Positions 1 through 8,923 are shown, counted from the first letter of the stretch. The stretch: DNA of 32,268 nucleotides from Acetobacteraceae bacterium AT-5844 (GCA_000245075.1 JH600043.1:1-32268), one strand, 5' to 3'. Notes: generated from the sequence alone by a model not told the origin. Made by a program: numbers and translations.

Positions 1-792
1 AAGGAGAAGGCCCCCGCCGCCAAGCCGGCCCGCCCCGCCGCCAGCAAGGCCACGCCCGCTAAGGCCCGCAGCAGCTCGAAGGCTGCCGCTCCGGCCAGGG
101 CCACAAAGGCGGTGGCGCCGAAAGCCACGGCCAAGCCAGCCGCGAAGAAGGCTGCCAGCGTGACCCCGGCCAAGGCGCCCGCCCGCAGTGTCTCCGCCAA
201 GGCGGTGAAGCCCGCCGCGAAGGCCGCGCCCAAGGCCCAGCGCGTCAAGCTGAGCCCGCCGGAGGTGGAGCGCCTGGTGCAGGTCACCGTCGCCAGCCTG
301 GAGGACGACAAGGCGGAGGATATCGTGGTGCTGGATATCGCCACGCGCTCCACCTTCGCGGACCGCATGGTCGTCGCCACCGGCTTCGTCGAGCGGCAGA
401 TCCAGGCCATGGCGGGACACATCGAGAAGGCGCTCGCCGAGATCGGCATCAAGCGCGTTCGCACCGAGACCTCGCCGGACTGGGTGTTGCTGGATGCGGG
501 CGACATGGTGGTGCACCTCTTCAAGCCGGAGGCCCGGGCCAATTACCGCATCGAGAAGATGTGGGGCCCGGACAGCCCTGGCGCCGAGAGCGCCATGCCC
601 GCCGATGACGACACCCCCTTCCCCGATCTCGGTGAGGAGGACGGCGTGGATGACGAGGTGATCGACCCCGATTCCGCCGAGATCGCTGCCGAGTTCGCGG
701 AGGACGAGATGATCGACCTCGAGGACGACTTCATCCACATCGAATCCGAAGATGATGATGAGGAAGGCAACGAGGAGGAGGAAGACCGCTGA
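1..792 (+). CDS. rsfS: Ribosomal silencing factor RsfS (Iojap family), 5' end outside window
   Basis: RsfS binds ribosomal protein uL14 on the large subunit and blocks subunit joining when nutrients are short. The conserved core lies at about 247-564: it has the [26 protein letters not shown] and [18 protein letters not shown] blocks and ends in the EKMW typical of the family. The frame is open to the left edge, so the start is not visible; a GTG at 112 is possible but upstream codons are the same Lys/Ala/Pro-rich type, so I treat the gene as partial. The core carries two extra tails: at least 80 residues of basic, histone-H1-like Lys/Ala/Pro sequence before it and about 75 strongly acidic residues after it. 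A run of GAG/GAA codons at the end doubles as the ribosome binding site of rlmH, which overlaps by 4 bases. Confidence 0.93.
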   Translation, partial: KEKAPAAKPARPAASKATPAKARSSSKAAAPARATKAVAPKATAKPAAKKAASVTPAKAPARSVSAKAVKPAAKAAPKAQRVKLSPPEVERLVQVTVASLEDDKAEDIVVLDIATRSTFADRMVVATGFVERQIQAMAGHIEKALAEIGIKRVRTETSPDWVLLDAGDMVVHLFKPEARANYRIEKMWGPDSPGAESAMPADDDTPFPDLGEEDGVDDEVIDPDSAEIAAEFAEDEMIDLEDDFIHIESEDDDEEGNEEEEDR

Positions 793-1256
793 GCCGCGCG
801 CCCCTGCTGCTGGCCGTTGGCCGGCTGAAGCCGGGGCCGGAGGCCGCGCTCTTCGCGCAGCACAATGCCCGCCTGCGTCCCCCCCTGGTGGTGAAGGAAA
901 TTCCGGAAGCCAGGGGCTCCGCCGCCGAGATCCGGCGGCGGGAGGGTGCGGCATTGCTCGCCGCGCTGCCGGATGGCGCGCTCGCCGTGGCACTGGACCT
1001 CGGCGGCCTCTCCCCGGACAGCGAGGAACTCGCCGCCCTCACCGCCAAATGGGAGGAGAGCGGCAAGACCCTGGCCTTCATCATTGGCGGCGCGGAGGGG
1101 CTGGACCCCGCCGTGCAGGCCCGCGCCGATACCCGTATCTCTCTTGGCCGCATGACATGGCCGCACTTCCTGGTGCGCGGCATGTTGGCCGAACAGCTCT
1201 ACCGTGCCCAGGCCATCCGCTCCGGGCACCCCTATCACCGCCCCTGGCGGCCATAA
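789..1256 (+). CDS. rlmH: 23S rRNA (pseudouridine1915-N3)-methyltransferase RlmH, CTG start
   Basis: RlmH (SPOUT family) methylates pseudouridine 1915 in helix 69 of 23S rRNA. The family signature is clear: an N-terminal [13 protein letters not shown] strand, the SAM-binding [10 protein letters not shown] loop, and the C-terminal [13 protein letters not shown] and HPYHRPW. There is no ATG, GTG or TTG in this frame between the last upstream stop (759-761) and the GTG at 888, and starting at 888 would delete the first beta strand. CTG at 789 gives 155 residues, the usual family length. It sits 7 bases after AGGAGG (776-781) and overlaps the rsfS stop as CTGA. I infer CTG initiation with translational coupling to rsfS. 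Confidence 0.9.
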   Translation: MSRAPLLLAVGRLKPGPEAALFAQHNARLRPPLVVKEIPEARGSAAEIRRREGAALLAALPDGALAVALDLGGLSPDSEELAALTAKWEESGKTLAFIIGGAEGLDPAVQARADTRISLGRMTWPHFLVRGMLAEQLYRAQAIRSGHPYHRPWRP

Positions 1257-1278
1257 GTTAAGTCAGAAAGCAAACGCC

Positions 1279-2703
1279 ATGCAGAACAGCGAAGCCGTCT
1301 GGCGCATTGTCGAGGACAAGCAGCCCCGATACGCCGAACTCAGCGACCGCGTGTGGGACACGCCGGAACTGAATTACGCCGAGCATCGCTCCGCCGCCGC
1401 CCATGCCGAGATGCTGCAGGCGGAAGGCTTCCGCGTCACCACCGGCGTTGCCGGCATCCCAACCGCCGTGATGGGCGAGGCCGGGGATGAAGGCCCCGTC
1501 ATCGCCATCCTGGGCGAGTATGACGCGCTGCCCGGCCTCTCCCAGGAAGCGGGCGTGGCGGAACACCGCCCGATCGTGAATGGCGGCACCGGCCATGGCT
1601 GCGGCCACAACCTGCTGGGCTCCGCCTCCATGCTGGCGGCCGCGGCGGTGAAGGACTACCTGGCCGCCAACGGGCTGAAGGGTCGCATCCGCTACTATGG
1701 CTGCCCCGCTGAGGAAGGCGGCTCCGCCAAGGGCTTCATGGTGCGTGATGGCGCCTTCGACGATGTGGACATCGCCATCTGCTGGCACCCGGCCGCCTTC
1801 TCCGGCGTCAACAAGCCGCGTTCCCTGGCCTGCATGGAAGTCGACTTCTCCTTCACCGGCCGCTCCTCCCACGCCGCCGCAGCGCCGCATCTGGGCCGTT
1901 CCGCGCTCGATGCCGTGGAGCTGATGAATGTCGGCGTGAATTACATGCGCGAGCATATGCCGAGCCATGCGCGCATTCATTACGCGTTGCAGGATGCCGG
2001 CGGCATCGCCCCCAATGTCGTGCAGGGCAGCGCCCGCGTGCGCTACCTCGTCCGCTCCCTGACCATGGCGGAAGTGCTCTCCCTGCTGGAGCGCGTGAAG
2101 AAGATCGCCGAAGGCGCCTCGCTGATGACGGAAACCACCGTCGTCCACCGCGTCCTTTCCGCTGATGCCGAGCTGGTGGGCAACGGCCCGCTGGAGCAGG
2201 CGATGGAGGACAATTTCCTCCGCCTCGGCCCGCCGCGCTTCGACGAGGCCGATAAGGAATTCGCCCGCCAGATCCAGGCGACGCTGACGCCGGTGGAGAT
2301 CGACGCCGCCTACCGCCGCGCGGGCCTGGCCCCGGTGGCGGGCGAGGTGCTGGCCGAGCGCCTGGTGCCGCTCTCGGCGCCGGAGCCGGCCGGCATCGGC
2401 TCCACCGATGTCGGCACCGTCTCCTGGAAGGTGCCCACGGTGCAGGCGCGTGGCGCCACCTACGCCATCGGCACGCCGGGCCATTCCTGGCAGCTCGTCG
2501 CCCAGGGCAAGGCGCCCGCCGCCCATAAGGGGCTGGAGCATGTGGCGAAGGTCATGGCCGGCACGGCAGTGGACATCCTGCGGGACCCGCAGCTGCTCGC
2601 CGCCGCCCGCGCCGACCACGCCGCCCGCACCGCCGACATGCCGGATGTCTTCCCGATTCCGAAGGACGTCCCGCCCCCGCTGGACATGGCCGCTGGCCAC
2701 TAG
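1279..2703 (+). CDS. M20-family amidohydrolase (AbgB-like)
   Basis: This is a 474-residue metal-dependent peptidase/amidohydrolase of the M20 family, most like AbgB, the p-aminobenzoyl-glutamate hydrolase subunit B. Metal-site motifs are visible: GHGCGHN (about residues 105-111), AEEGG (about 144-148), CWHP, and the late GHSWQ. A small dimerisation/lid domain interrupts the catalytic domain, beginning near FSFTGRSSHAAAAPH. ATG 1279 is chosen because it begins the conserved region and lies 22 bases after rlmH; the upstream ribosome binding site is weak. The substrate is not shown by the sequence; an N-acyl or aminobenzoyl amino acid or dipeptide is plausible, which fits the peptide-type binding protein downstream. 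The stop codon forms the left edge of the palindrome at 2703-2862. Confidence 0.88.
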   Translation: MQNSEAVWRIVEDKQPRYAELSDRVWDTPELNYAEHRSAAAHAEMLQAEGFRVTTGVAGIPTAVMGEAGDEGPVIAILGEYDALPGLSQEAGVAEHRPIVNGGTGHGCGHNLLGSASMLAAAAVKDYLAANGLKGRIRYYGCPAEEGGSAKGFMVRDGAFDDVDIAICWHPAAFSGVNKPRSLACMEVDFSFTGRSSHAAAAPHLGRSALDAVELMNVGVNYMREHMPSHARIHYALQDAGGIAPNVVQGSARVRYLVRSLTMAEVLSLLERVKKIAEGASLMTETTVVHRVLSADAELVGNGPLEQAMEDNFLRLGPPRFDEADKEFARQIQATLTPVEIDAAYRRAGLAPVAGEVLAERLVPLSAPEPAGIGSTDVGTVSWKVPTVQARGATYAIGTPGHSWQLVAQGKAPAAHKGLEHVAKVMAGTAVDILRDPQLLAAARADHAARTADMPDVFPIPKDVPPPLDMAAGH

Positions 2704-2862
2704 GCGGAATCGGCATTCGGCGCCGGGAGCCGGATGGCGAGGGATTTTTCACGCCAGGGAGGAAGAAGCCGATGCCAATGCTGGAGCATTGGCGAGGTTT
2801 CTGACGATGCTGGTGTGGAAAAGACCCGCCAGATGGCCCCGCGCGATGAATGCCGATCCGCC
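2703..2862. repeat. 160-bp long imperfect palindrome, possible MITE-like element
   Basis: The outer arms are GGCGGAATCGGCATTC (2703-2718) and GAATGCCGATCCGCC (2848-2862), complementary apart from one inserted base. The centre is GCCAATGCT GG AGCATTGGC (2774-2793), a perfect 9-bp inverted repeat. The centres of outer and inner repeats differ by only 1 bp. The stretches between also pair, for example GGATGGCGAGGG against the complement of 2823-2839, and TTTTTCACGCCAG against the complement of 2811-2826; by eye roughly two thirds of positions match. TA precedes the left arm and TTA follows the right. It fills most of the gap between the amidohydrolase and the binding protein and codes for nothing recognisable. 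It may be a non-autonomous element or an intergenic folding repeat. Confidence 0.6.
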
Positions 2863-2894
2863 TTAACCGGAACCCTCACCCGAGAACCCGAACC

Positions 2895-4475
2895 ATGAAC
2901 GCCTTCCGTACCGCCGCTGCCGCCTGGCTGGCTGCCCTGCCGATGATGGCAGGCTCCGCCGCCGCGGCCGACCTGCGCATCGGCCTCTCCGCCCCCGTCA
3001 CCTCCATCGACCCGCATTTCGCCAATGCGGCACCGAACTCGGCCTTCGCCCGGCATGTGTTCGACACGCTGGTGATGCGCGGCCCCGACGGGCGCCCCAC
3101 GCCGCACCTCGCGGCCTCCTGGACGCCCATCAACGAGAATCTGTGGGAGTTCAAGCTGCGGGAGGGCGTGACGTGGCATGACGGCAAGCCCTTCACCGCC
3201 GATGACGTGGTGTTCAGCTACAGCCGCGCGCCCAGCGTGCCGAACAGCCCGGCCAGCTTCGGCGGCAGCCTGCGCACGGTGACGAAGGTGGAAGCGGTGG
3301 ACCCGGTGACGGTCCGTATCACCACCTCCGCTCCCACGCCGAACCTGCCGATCGACCTCGCCGCCGTCGCCATCATCTCCCGCCATGTGGGCGAGGGCGC
3401 GACGACCGCCGACTACAATTCCGGCAAGGCCGCCATCGGCACCGGGCCGTACCGCTTCGTCAGCTACAATGCCGGCTCCTCCATCGCGGTGGCCCGCAAC
3501 GATGCGTGGTGGGGCCCGAAGCAGGAATGGGACCGCGTCGATTTCCGCATCATCCCGAGCCCGGCCGCCCGCACGGCGGCACTGCTCTCCAATGACGTCG
3601 ACCTGATCGCCAACCCCTCCGCCAGCGACCTGCCGCGCCTGCGCAGCGAGGCCAACCTCCGCATCTTCGAGCGGCCGAGCGGGCGAGCTCTGTTCATCTC
3701 GATGGATATGGAGCATGCGGACCGCACGCCCTTCATCACCGACAATGACGGCAAGCCCCTGCCGCAGAACCCGCTGCGCGACCTGCGGGTGCGTCAGGCC
3801 CTCACCCTGGCCATCAGCCGCCAGGGCCTGGCCGAACGCGTGATCCAGGGCATGGCGGAGCCGACCGGCCAGTGGATGCCGCCTGGCGCCTTTGGCTACA
3901 ACCCGCAGGTGCCGGTGCCGGCGCAGGATCTGGCCCGCGCGCGCGCGCTGCTGGCCGAGGCCGGCTACCCCAACGGCTTCCGCGCCACGCTGCATGCCAG
4001 CAACGACCGCTACCCGGCGGATGCGCAGACCGCCCAGGCGGTGGCGCAGATGTGGACCCGCATCGGCGTGACCACCACGGTGGAGGCGCAGCCCTTCTCC
4101 ACCTACCTGACCCGCCTCTCCCGCCAGGAATTCTCCCTGGTGCAGAACTCCTGGGGCAGCACCACGGCGGAAGCGGGCAGCGTGCTGCTGAACATCATCC
4201 ACACCTTCGATGCGCCGCGCCGCCTCGGCGCCAGCAACGACACCCGCTACAGCAACGCGGCGCTGGACAAGCAGATCGAAGAAGCGCTCTCCACCATGGA
4301 TGACCGGCAGCGCGAACAGCGCCTGGCCGCCGCCGTGAATGTGGCCATGCAGGACGTCGCCTTCGTTCCGCTCGTCATGTACAAGAACGCCTGGGCCGTG
4401 CGCCGCCCGCTGAACTACGTGCCGCGCATGGATGAAGCGACCCTGGCGATGGGTGTGGGCCGCGACGCCAACTGA
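2895..4475 (+). CDS. Peptide/nickel-type ABC transporter substrate-binding protein (SBP_bac_5, DppA-like)
   Basis: A 526-residue periplasmic binding protein of the family-5 (oligopeptide/dipeptide/nickel) class. The Sec signal peptide covers about the first 25 residues and ends GSAAAA-DL. Family landmarks follow in order: [13 protein letters not shown], the [19 protein letters not shown] block, [29 protein letters not shown], and [17 protein letters not shown] 2895 is the first codon giving a proper signal peptide; the upstream ribosome binding site is weak. No cognate permease or ATPase gene is adjacent, so it must share a transporter encoded elsewhere. Position next to the M20 amidohydrolase suggests uptake and then hydrolysis of a peptide or N-acyl compound, but that is inference. 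A strong terminator follows. Confidence 0.88.
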   Translation: MNAFRTAAAAWLAALPMMAGSAAAADLRIGLSAPVTSIDPHFANAAPNSAFARHVFDTLVMRGPDGRPTPHLAASWTPINENLWEFKLREGVTWHDGKPFTADDVVFSYSRAPSVPNSPASFGGSLRTVTKVEAVDPVTVRITTSAPTPNLPIDLAAVAIISRHVGEGATTADYNSGKAAIGTGPYRFVSYNAGSSIAVARNDAWWGPKQEWDRVDFRIIPSPAARTAALLSNDVDLIANPSASDLPRLRSEANLRIFERPSGRALFISMDMEHADRTPFITDNDGKPLPQNPLRDLRVRQALTLAISRQGLAERVIQGMAEPTGQWMPPGAFGYNPQVPVPAQDLARARALLAEAGYPNGFRATLHASNDRYPADAQTAQAVAQMWTRIGVTTTVEAQPFSTYLTRLSRQEFSLVQNSWGSTTAEAGSVLLNIIHTFDAPRRLGASNDTRYSNAALDKQIEEALSTMDDRQREQRLAAAVNVAMQDVAFVPLVMYKNAWAVRRPLNYVPRMDEATLAMGVGRDAN

Positions 4476-4513
4476 AACCGCGCCTGCGGTGCGCTGGCCG
4501 CACCGCCTGCTGG

Positions 4514-4536
4514 AAGGGGGCTTCGGCCCCCTTTTT
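4514..4536 (+). terminator. Rho-independent terminator after the SBP gene
   Basis: A perfect 8-bp stem AAGGGGGC (4514-4521) / GCCCCCTT (4526-4533) closes on a TTCG tetraloop and is followed by TTT, the TTs of the stem extending it to a five-T run. It begins 39 bases after the stop codon. Confidence 0.88.
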
Positions 4537-4567
4537 CATGCCCGGCTCTCCTGCGCACCGGCCAAGC

Positions 4568-4585
4568 TGTCGCGAAGCTGCGACA
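4568..4585. promoter_or_regulatory. Dyad upstream of alcohol dehydrogenase
   Basis: TGTCGC (4568-4573) and GCGACA (4580-4585) form a perfect 6-bp dyad with a 6-base spacer containing GAAGCT. It lies about 90 bases before the adh start codon, a reasonable place for an operator. No regulator gene is nearby to pair it with, and a dyad of this size can arise by chance. Confidence 0.25.
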
Positions 4586-4674
4586 CCTCCACCCTCCCGG
4601 CTGCGCCGTGGCGGATGACAAGTTCTCCTCCCTTCGCGAATCCTCACCGGCGGTACCAACGGAGGAACGACGCA

Positions 4675-5703
4675 ATGGCCAAGACAATGCGCGCGGCCGT
4701 GGTCCGCAAGCTGGGCGGTCCGCTGACCTGCGAGGAAGTGCCCATCCCCGAGCCTGGCCCTGGCGAGATCCAGGTGAAGGTCCAGGCTTCCGGCGTCTGC
4801 CATACCGACCTGCACGCGGCCGAGGGCGACTGGCCGGTCAAACCGCAACCTCCCTTCATCCCGGGCCATGAGGGCGTGGGCTTCGTCTCCGCCGTCGGCC
4901 AGGGGGTGAGGCATGTGAAGGAGGGGGACCGCGTTGGCGTGCCATGGCTCTACAGCGCCTGCGGCCATTGCGAGCATTGCCTGGGCGGGTGGGAGACGCT
5001 GTGCGAATCCCAGCGCAACACCGGCTACTCGGTGAATGGCGGCTTCGCCGACTACGTGCTGGCCGACCCCAATTATGTCGGCCATCTGCCGAGGAATGTC
5101 GATTTCCTGGAGATCGCGCCCGTCCTCTGCGCCGGCGTCACCGTCTATAAGGGGCTGAAGGTCACGGACGCGAAGCCGGGCAACTGGATGGTCATTTCCG
5201 GCGTCGGCGGGCTGGGGCACATGGCGGTGCAATACGCCAAGGCCATGGGCTTCAATGTCGCGGCCGTCGATGTGGCGGATGACAAGCTGGACCTCGCGCG
5301 GAAGCTCGGCGCCACCGTTACCGTCAATGCCCGGAAAACCGACCCCGCCGCCTATCTGAAGAAGGAAATCGGTGGCGCGCATGGCGTAGTTGTCACCGCC
5401 GTCTCGCCGATTGCCTTCGAGCAGGCACTGGGCATGGTACGGCGCGGCGGCACCATCTCCCTTAACGGCCTGCCACCCGGCGCCTTTCCGCTGCCCATCT
5501 TCGACGTGGTGCTGAGCGGCATCACCGTGCGCGGCTCCATCGTCGGCACGCGGCTCGATCTACAGGAGGCGCTGGAATTCGCGGGCGAGGGCAAGGTGAA
5601 AGCCACCATCGCCACCGAGAAGCTGGAGAACATCAACAGCGTGTTCGACCGCATGCGCCAAGGTGCCATCGAAGGCCGCATCGTCCTCGACATGAACGCC
5701 TGA
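4675..5703 (+). CDS. adhP: Zinc-dependent alcohol dehydrogenase (AdhP type)
   Basis: A 342-residue medium-chain dehydrogenase that would interconvert primary alcohols and aldehydes with NAD(H). Catalytic zinc ligands fit Cys42 (GVCHTD), His65/Glu66 (PGHEGVG) and Cys152 (VLCAGVT). The structural zinc lobe has Cys96, Cys99, Cys102 and Cys110 ([16 protein letters not shown]). The Rossmann loop is GVGGLG (176-181) with Asp199 at the end of the second strand, which favours NAD over NADP. ATG 4675 is preceded by GGAGGA at a normal distance. The gene is single, between two hairpins. The name AdhP reflects the ethanol-active bacterial subgroup; its in vivo substrate is not shown by the sequence. Confidence 0.92.
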   Translation: MAKTMRAAVVRKLGGPLTCEEVPIPEPGPGEIQVKVQASGVCHTDLHAAEGDWPVKPQPPFIPGHEGVGFVSAVGQGVRHVKEGDRVGVPWLYSACGHCEHCLGGWETLCESQRNTGYSVNGGFADYVLADPNYVGHLPRNVDFLEIAPVLCAGVTVYKGLKVTDAKPGNWMVISGVGGLGHMAVQYAKAMGFNVAAVDVADDKLDLARKLGATVTVNARKTDPAAYLKKEIGGAHGVVVTAVSPIAFEQALGMVRRGGTISLNGLPPGAFPLPIFDVVLSGITVRGSIVGTRLDLQEALEFAGEGKVKATIATEKLENINSVFDRMRQGAIEGRIVLDMNA

Positions 5704-5721
5704 GGAGGCCCCTCACCAGGA

Positions 5722-5740
5722 CGGAGGAGGTTTTCCTCCG
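5722..5740 (+). terminator. Weak hairpin after alcohol dehydrogenase
   Basis: CGGAGGA (5722-5728) pairs with TCCTCCG (5734-5740) over a five-base loop, 18 bases after the adh stop. There is no T-run after it, so it may only be a 3'-end stabilising structure. The rest of the gap up to 5891 shows no clear motif. Confidence 0.4.
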
Positions 5741-5891
5741 CCTGCCCCGCCACGCCTGAAAGAGGGCAGAGGGCCAGGATCGGCCGCTCCTTGCATGCCC
5801 CTTCCACGCCAATCAACGGCCCTGCCACCGCTTCATATTTCCGCAATGGCCCCGGGCGTGCTACGGCGCGCTCCATTATGCCGTGTGTTCC

Positions 5892-6602
5892 ATGTTCCGC
5901 TCGCTGATCCGGCATCCCCGAACCCAGGCCATGCTGGCAGGGCTGGTCGGCGGCTACCTTGCCTTCTGCTACCGCACCACCCGCTGGTCCCTGGTGGGGG
6001 ATGCGAATATGCGCCCCCATGCCGGCCAGGGCTCGCCTGTCATCGTCGCCTTCTGGCATGAGCGCCTGCCGCTGATGCCCATGCTGTGGACCATCACCCA
6101 CAAGCACTTCCCCGAGGCCGGGGACTGGAAGCCGCATGTGCTCGTCTCCCGGCACCGGGACGGCCGCTTCATCGGCGACATTGTCTCCCGCTTCGATCTG
6201 GTGATGGTGCATGGCTCCACCTCACGGGGAGGCGCCTCGGCACTGAGGTCGCTGACGCGCGTGCTGCGGGGTGGCAGCCCTGTGGCCATCACGCCGGATG
6301 GCCCCCGGGGGCCCCGGCGGCAGGCGGCGGAGGGCGTGGCCCAGCTCGCGGCCTTCGCCAAGGTTCCGGTGCTGCCCACTGCCGCCGCCACCCGCCGCCA
6401 CCGCCTGCTGCCGAGCTGGGACAAGATGATGCTGCCCCTGCCCTTCACGCACGGCGTGCTGGTCTGCGGCCCCGCCATCACCGTTGAGAACGCCGATGCC
6501 GATGCGGTGGCCGCCATCAGCCGGGCGCTGACCGATGCCTGCGACCTCGCCGATGCCTGGGTAGCGGGGCGCGCCCCGGACATGGAGAGTCGGCGCGTAT
6601 GA
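5892..6602 (+). CDS. Lysophospholipid acyltransferase family protein (DUF374)
   Basis: A 236-residue protein of the DUF374 branch of the lysophospholipid acyltransferase superfamily. An N-terminal hydrophobic stretch (about residues 10-25) should anchor it to the inner membrane. The catalytic-type motif is FWHERLPLMP (WH in place of the usual HxxxxD region of this branch), followed by LVSRHRDG, MVHGSTSRGGASALR and the ITPDGPRGPRR block. It overlaps waaA by ATGA at 6599-6602 and lpxK follows, so a role in lipid A or membrane lipid acylation is likely by context; the acyl acceptor is unknown. The start is uncertain: ATG 5892 and GTG 5883 are both possible and neither has a good ribosome binding site. 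Confidence 0.85.
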   Translation: MFRSLIRHPRTQAMLAGLVGGYLAFCYRTTRWSLVGDANMRPHAGQGSPVIVAFWHERLPLMPMLWTITHKHFPEAGDWKPHVLVSRHRDGRFIGDIVSRFDLVMVHGSTSRGGASALRSLTRVLRGGSPVAITPDGPRGPRRQAAEGVAQLAAFAKVPVLPTAAATRRHRLLPSWDKMMLPLPFTHGVLVCGPAITVENADADAVAAISRALTDACDLADAWVAGRAPDMESRRV

Positions 6603-7900
6603 AGTTGGCGCGCTGGGCCAGCCATGCCGCCGGTGCCGCCGTGGCGCCGGTCCTGCCGCTGCTGCTTCGGCGCCGTGCCGCACAGGGCAAGGAACTGCCG
6701 GAACGCCTGCCGGAACGCCTCGGGCATGATGCCGCCCGCCCGGAAGGCCCGCTCATCTGGCTGCATGCCGCCAGCGTCGGGGAAAGCCTCTCGCTGCTGC
6801 CGCTGTTTTCCGCCCTGCTGGCCAAGCGGCCGGAGCTGCACCTGCTGATCACCACCGGCACCGTCACCTCCGCCCATCTGCTGGGGCAGCGCCTGCCGCC
6901 CGCCGTGGCCGCCCGCCTCATCCACCGCTTCGCACCCCTGGATGTGCCTGGCTGGATCGATCGTTTTCTGGATGGCTGGCGGCCCGATGTCGTCGCCATC
7001 GCCGAAAGCGAGCTGTGGCCGAACCGCACTTACGCGCTGGCGGCGCGCGGCATTCCCACCGTCATGGTCAATGCCCGCGTCTCCCCCCGCTCTGCGGCAC
7101 TGTGGCAGCGCTGGGCACCCGGCCTCGCGCGGGACCTGCTGCGCCACTTCGCCCTCGTCCTGGCGCAGAGCGAGGACGACGCCGCCCGCCTGCGCGCCAT
7201 GGGGGCCGAGCAGGCGGCCTGCTGGGGTAATCTCAAAGCCGCTGCCGATCCCCTGCCCGTGGATGAGGCGGAGCTGGCCCGCCTTCGCGCCCTGATCGGG
7301 GCCCGGCCGGTCTTCCTCGCCTCCAGCACCCATCCGGGGGAGGATGAGGTGGTCCTGGAGGCCCACCGCACGCTTGCGGCCCGCTTGCCCGGCCTGCTCA
7401 CCATCATCGCCCCGCGCCATCCGCACAGGGGGCCTGGCATCGCCGCCCTTGCCGCTCCCTTGGGAACTGTCTCCCGTCGTGCCGAAGGCGGGCAGCCCGG
7501 GGCGGAGACGGCGATCTATGTGGCTGATACGCTGGGGGAGCTCGGCCTCTTCTTCCGGCTGGCCGGGGTGACGCTGGTTGGCGCCTCCCTGGTGCCCAAG
7601 GGCGGGCATAACCCGCTGGAACCCGCGCGCCTCGGCTGTCCCATCCTGTTCGGCCCTCATACCGAACATTTCCGCGAGGTAGCGGACGCCCTTGTGGCAG
7701 CCGGCGGAGCCGTACGGGTGGCCGATGCGGGGACGCTGGCAGAAATGGTTGAGAACGTGCTAACCAATCCCACGCGCGGGCAGTCGATGACGCGCGCCGC
7801 GGCGACGATCGCCGACACCGCCGCCCATCTGCCGGAAGACCTGGCAGACGCGATCCTGGGCCTCATGCCCGCCTCCGCCGGTTTCCCGCCGGCGGCCTAG
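6599..7900 (+). CDS. waaA: 3-deoxy-D-manno-octulosonic acid (Kdo) transferase WaaA
   Basis: WaaA (KdtA, GT30) transfers Kdo from CMP-Kdo to the lipid A precursor at the inner face of the inner membrane. The 433-residue length is normal. Visible motifs are the N-terminal basic/hydrophobic segment, WLHAASVGES with the expected catalytic Glu at about residue 62, the ESELWPN block, VNARVSPRS, and the CMP-binding GGHNPLEPA with FGPHTEHFREV near the C terminus. Its start overlaps the DUF374 acyltransferase stop by 4 bases and lpxK begins 24 bases later, so the three are probably co-transcribed. The number of Kdo residues added cannot be read from the sequence. Confidence 0.95.
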   Translation: MKLARWASHAAGAAVAPVLPLLLRRRAAQGKELPERLPERLGHDAARPEGPLIWLHAASVGESLSLLPLFSALLAKRPELHLLITTGTVTSAHLLGQRLPPAVAARLIHRFAPLDVPGWIDRFLDGWRPDVVAIAESELWPNRTYALAARGIPTVMVNARVSPRSAALWQRWAPGLARDLLRHFALVLAQSEDDAARLRAMGAEQAACWGNLKAAADPLPVDEAELARLRALIGARPVFLASSTHPGEDEVVLEAHRTLAARLPGLLTIIAPRHPHRGPGIAALAAPLGTVSRRAEGGQPGAETAIYVADTLGELGLFFRLAGVTLVGASLVPKGGHNPLEPARLGCPILFGPHTEHFREVADALVAAGGAVRVADAGTLAEMVENVLTNPTRGQSMTRAAATIADTAAHLPEDLADAILGLMPASAGFPPAA

Positions 7901-7924
7901 ACGAGAAGGACTGGTTGGCCGCCA

Positions 7925-8914
7925 ATGCGTGCACCCGGCTTTTGGAGCGGGGGCGGAGGGGGAATTGCGCCTCTGCTGTTGTCCCCGATCGCTGCTCTCT
8001 ACGGCGCCGCCACCGCGCGCCGGGTGGCGAAACCTGGCTGGAAAGCGCCTGTGCCCGTTATTTGTTGTGGTAACGCAACGGCAGGCGGGGCGGGCAAGAC
8101 GACGGTGGCGCTGGATATCGGCCAGCGCCTCTCCAACCGCGGCGTGGCGGCCCATTTCCTCACCCGCGGCTATGGCGGCACGCTGAAGGGCCCCGCCCTG
8201 GTGGACCCGGACAAGCACGACAGCAAGGCGGTGGGCGACGAAGCCCTGCTCCTGGCCAGCATCCGCCCGACCTGGGTGGCCGGAGACCGGGAGGCAGGCG
8301 GGCGCGCCGCCGTGGCAGCCGGCGCCCAGGCACTGGTGATGGATGACGGGCTACAAAACCCCGGCCTCGTGAAAGACCTCTCCCTGCTCGTCGTGGATGG
8401 AAATTACGGCTTCGGCAACGGCCGCATCATCCCCGCCGGCCCTCTGCGCGAGCCCGTGCACGCCGCCGCTGCGCGCTGCCGGGCGGCGGTGCTGATCGGC
8501 AATGATGAAAGCGGCGCCGCCGCGCAATTGCCGCCGGAACTGCCCATCCTGCGCGCCCGGCTGGTGCCCGGCCCCGGCGCCGAGCTGTTCGCCGGCCAGC
8601 CCGTCTACGCCTTCTGCGGCATCGCCAATCCCCGAAAGTTCTTCAATACCTTGCAGGAAGTCGGCGCGGTGGTGGCCGGCCGCATGCCTTATGCGGACCA
8701 CTACCCCTATGACGCCGGGGACCTGCGGGAATTGCTGGAGGAAGCCGACCGCCTGCGCGCGACGCCCATTACCACCGCCAAGGATTTCGTCCGCATTCCC
8801 CCCGCCTTCCGCAGCCGGGTGAAGGTGCTGACCGTGCGGCTGCAATGGGAAGACCCGCTGGCCATCGAAAGCCTGCTGGACCCGCTGGCACAGCAGGTGC
8901 CCATACCGGCCTGA
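7925..8914 (+). CDS. lpxK: Tetraacyldisaccharide 4'-kinase LpxK
   Basis: LpxK phosphorylates the 4' position of the tetraacyldisaccharide to make lipid IVA. The 329-residue protein has an N-terminal hydrophobic anchor (about 10-28), the P-loop AGGAGKTT (about 53-60), the TRGYGG block, and the VMDDGLQNPGL segment that corresponds to the family's DDGFQH. YADHYPYDAGDL and TTAKDFVRIP match the C-terminal lobe. The DDGLQN variant replaces the usual Phe and His, which may be a lineage feature. The gene ends 40 bases from the convergent glycosyltransferase, with a hairpin between. Confidence 0.94.
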   Translation: MRAPGFWSGGGGGIAPLLLSPIAALYGAATARRVAKPGWKAPVPVICCGNATAGGAGKTTVALDIGQRLSNRGVAAHFLTRGYGGTLKGPALVDPDKHDSKAVGDEALLLASIRPTWVAGDREAGGRAAVAAGAQALVMDDGLQNPGLVKDLSLLVVDGNYGFGNGRIIPAGPLREPVHAAAARCRAAVLIGNDESGAAAQLPPELPILRARLVPGPGAELFAGQPVYAFCGIANPRKFFNTLQEVGAVVAGRMPYADHYPYDAGDLRELLEEADRLRATPITTAKDFVRIPPAFRSRVKVLTVRLQWEDPLAIESLLDPLAQQVPIPA

Positions 8915-8923
8915 CGCCGGCCG

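Noticed and set aside
888-1256. RlmH starting at GTG 888 as a 122-residue protein
   Set aside because: This would delete about 33 residues, including the conserved first strand, and ignores the well-placed ribosome binding site before CTG 789.
2700-4202. A 500-codon frame on the minus strand, antisense to the peptide-type binding protein
   Set aside because: No recognisable domain, no ribosome binding site, and the plus-strand protein has a signal peptide and family motifs.
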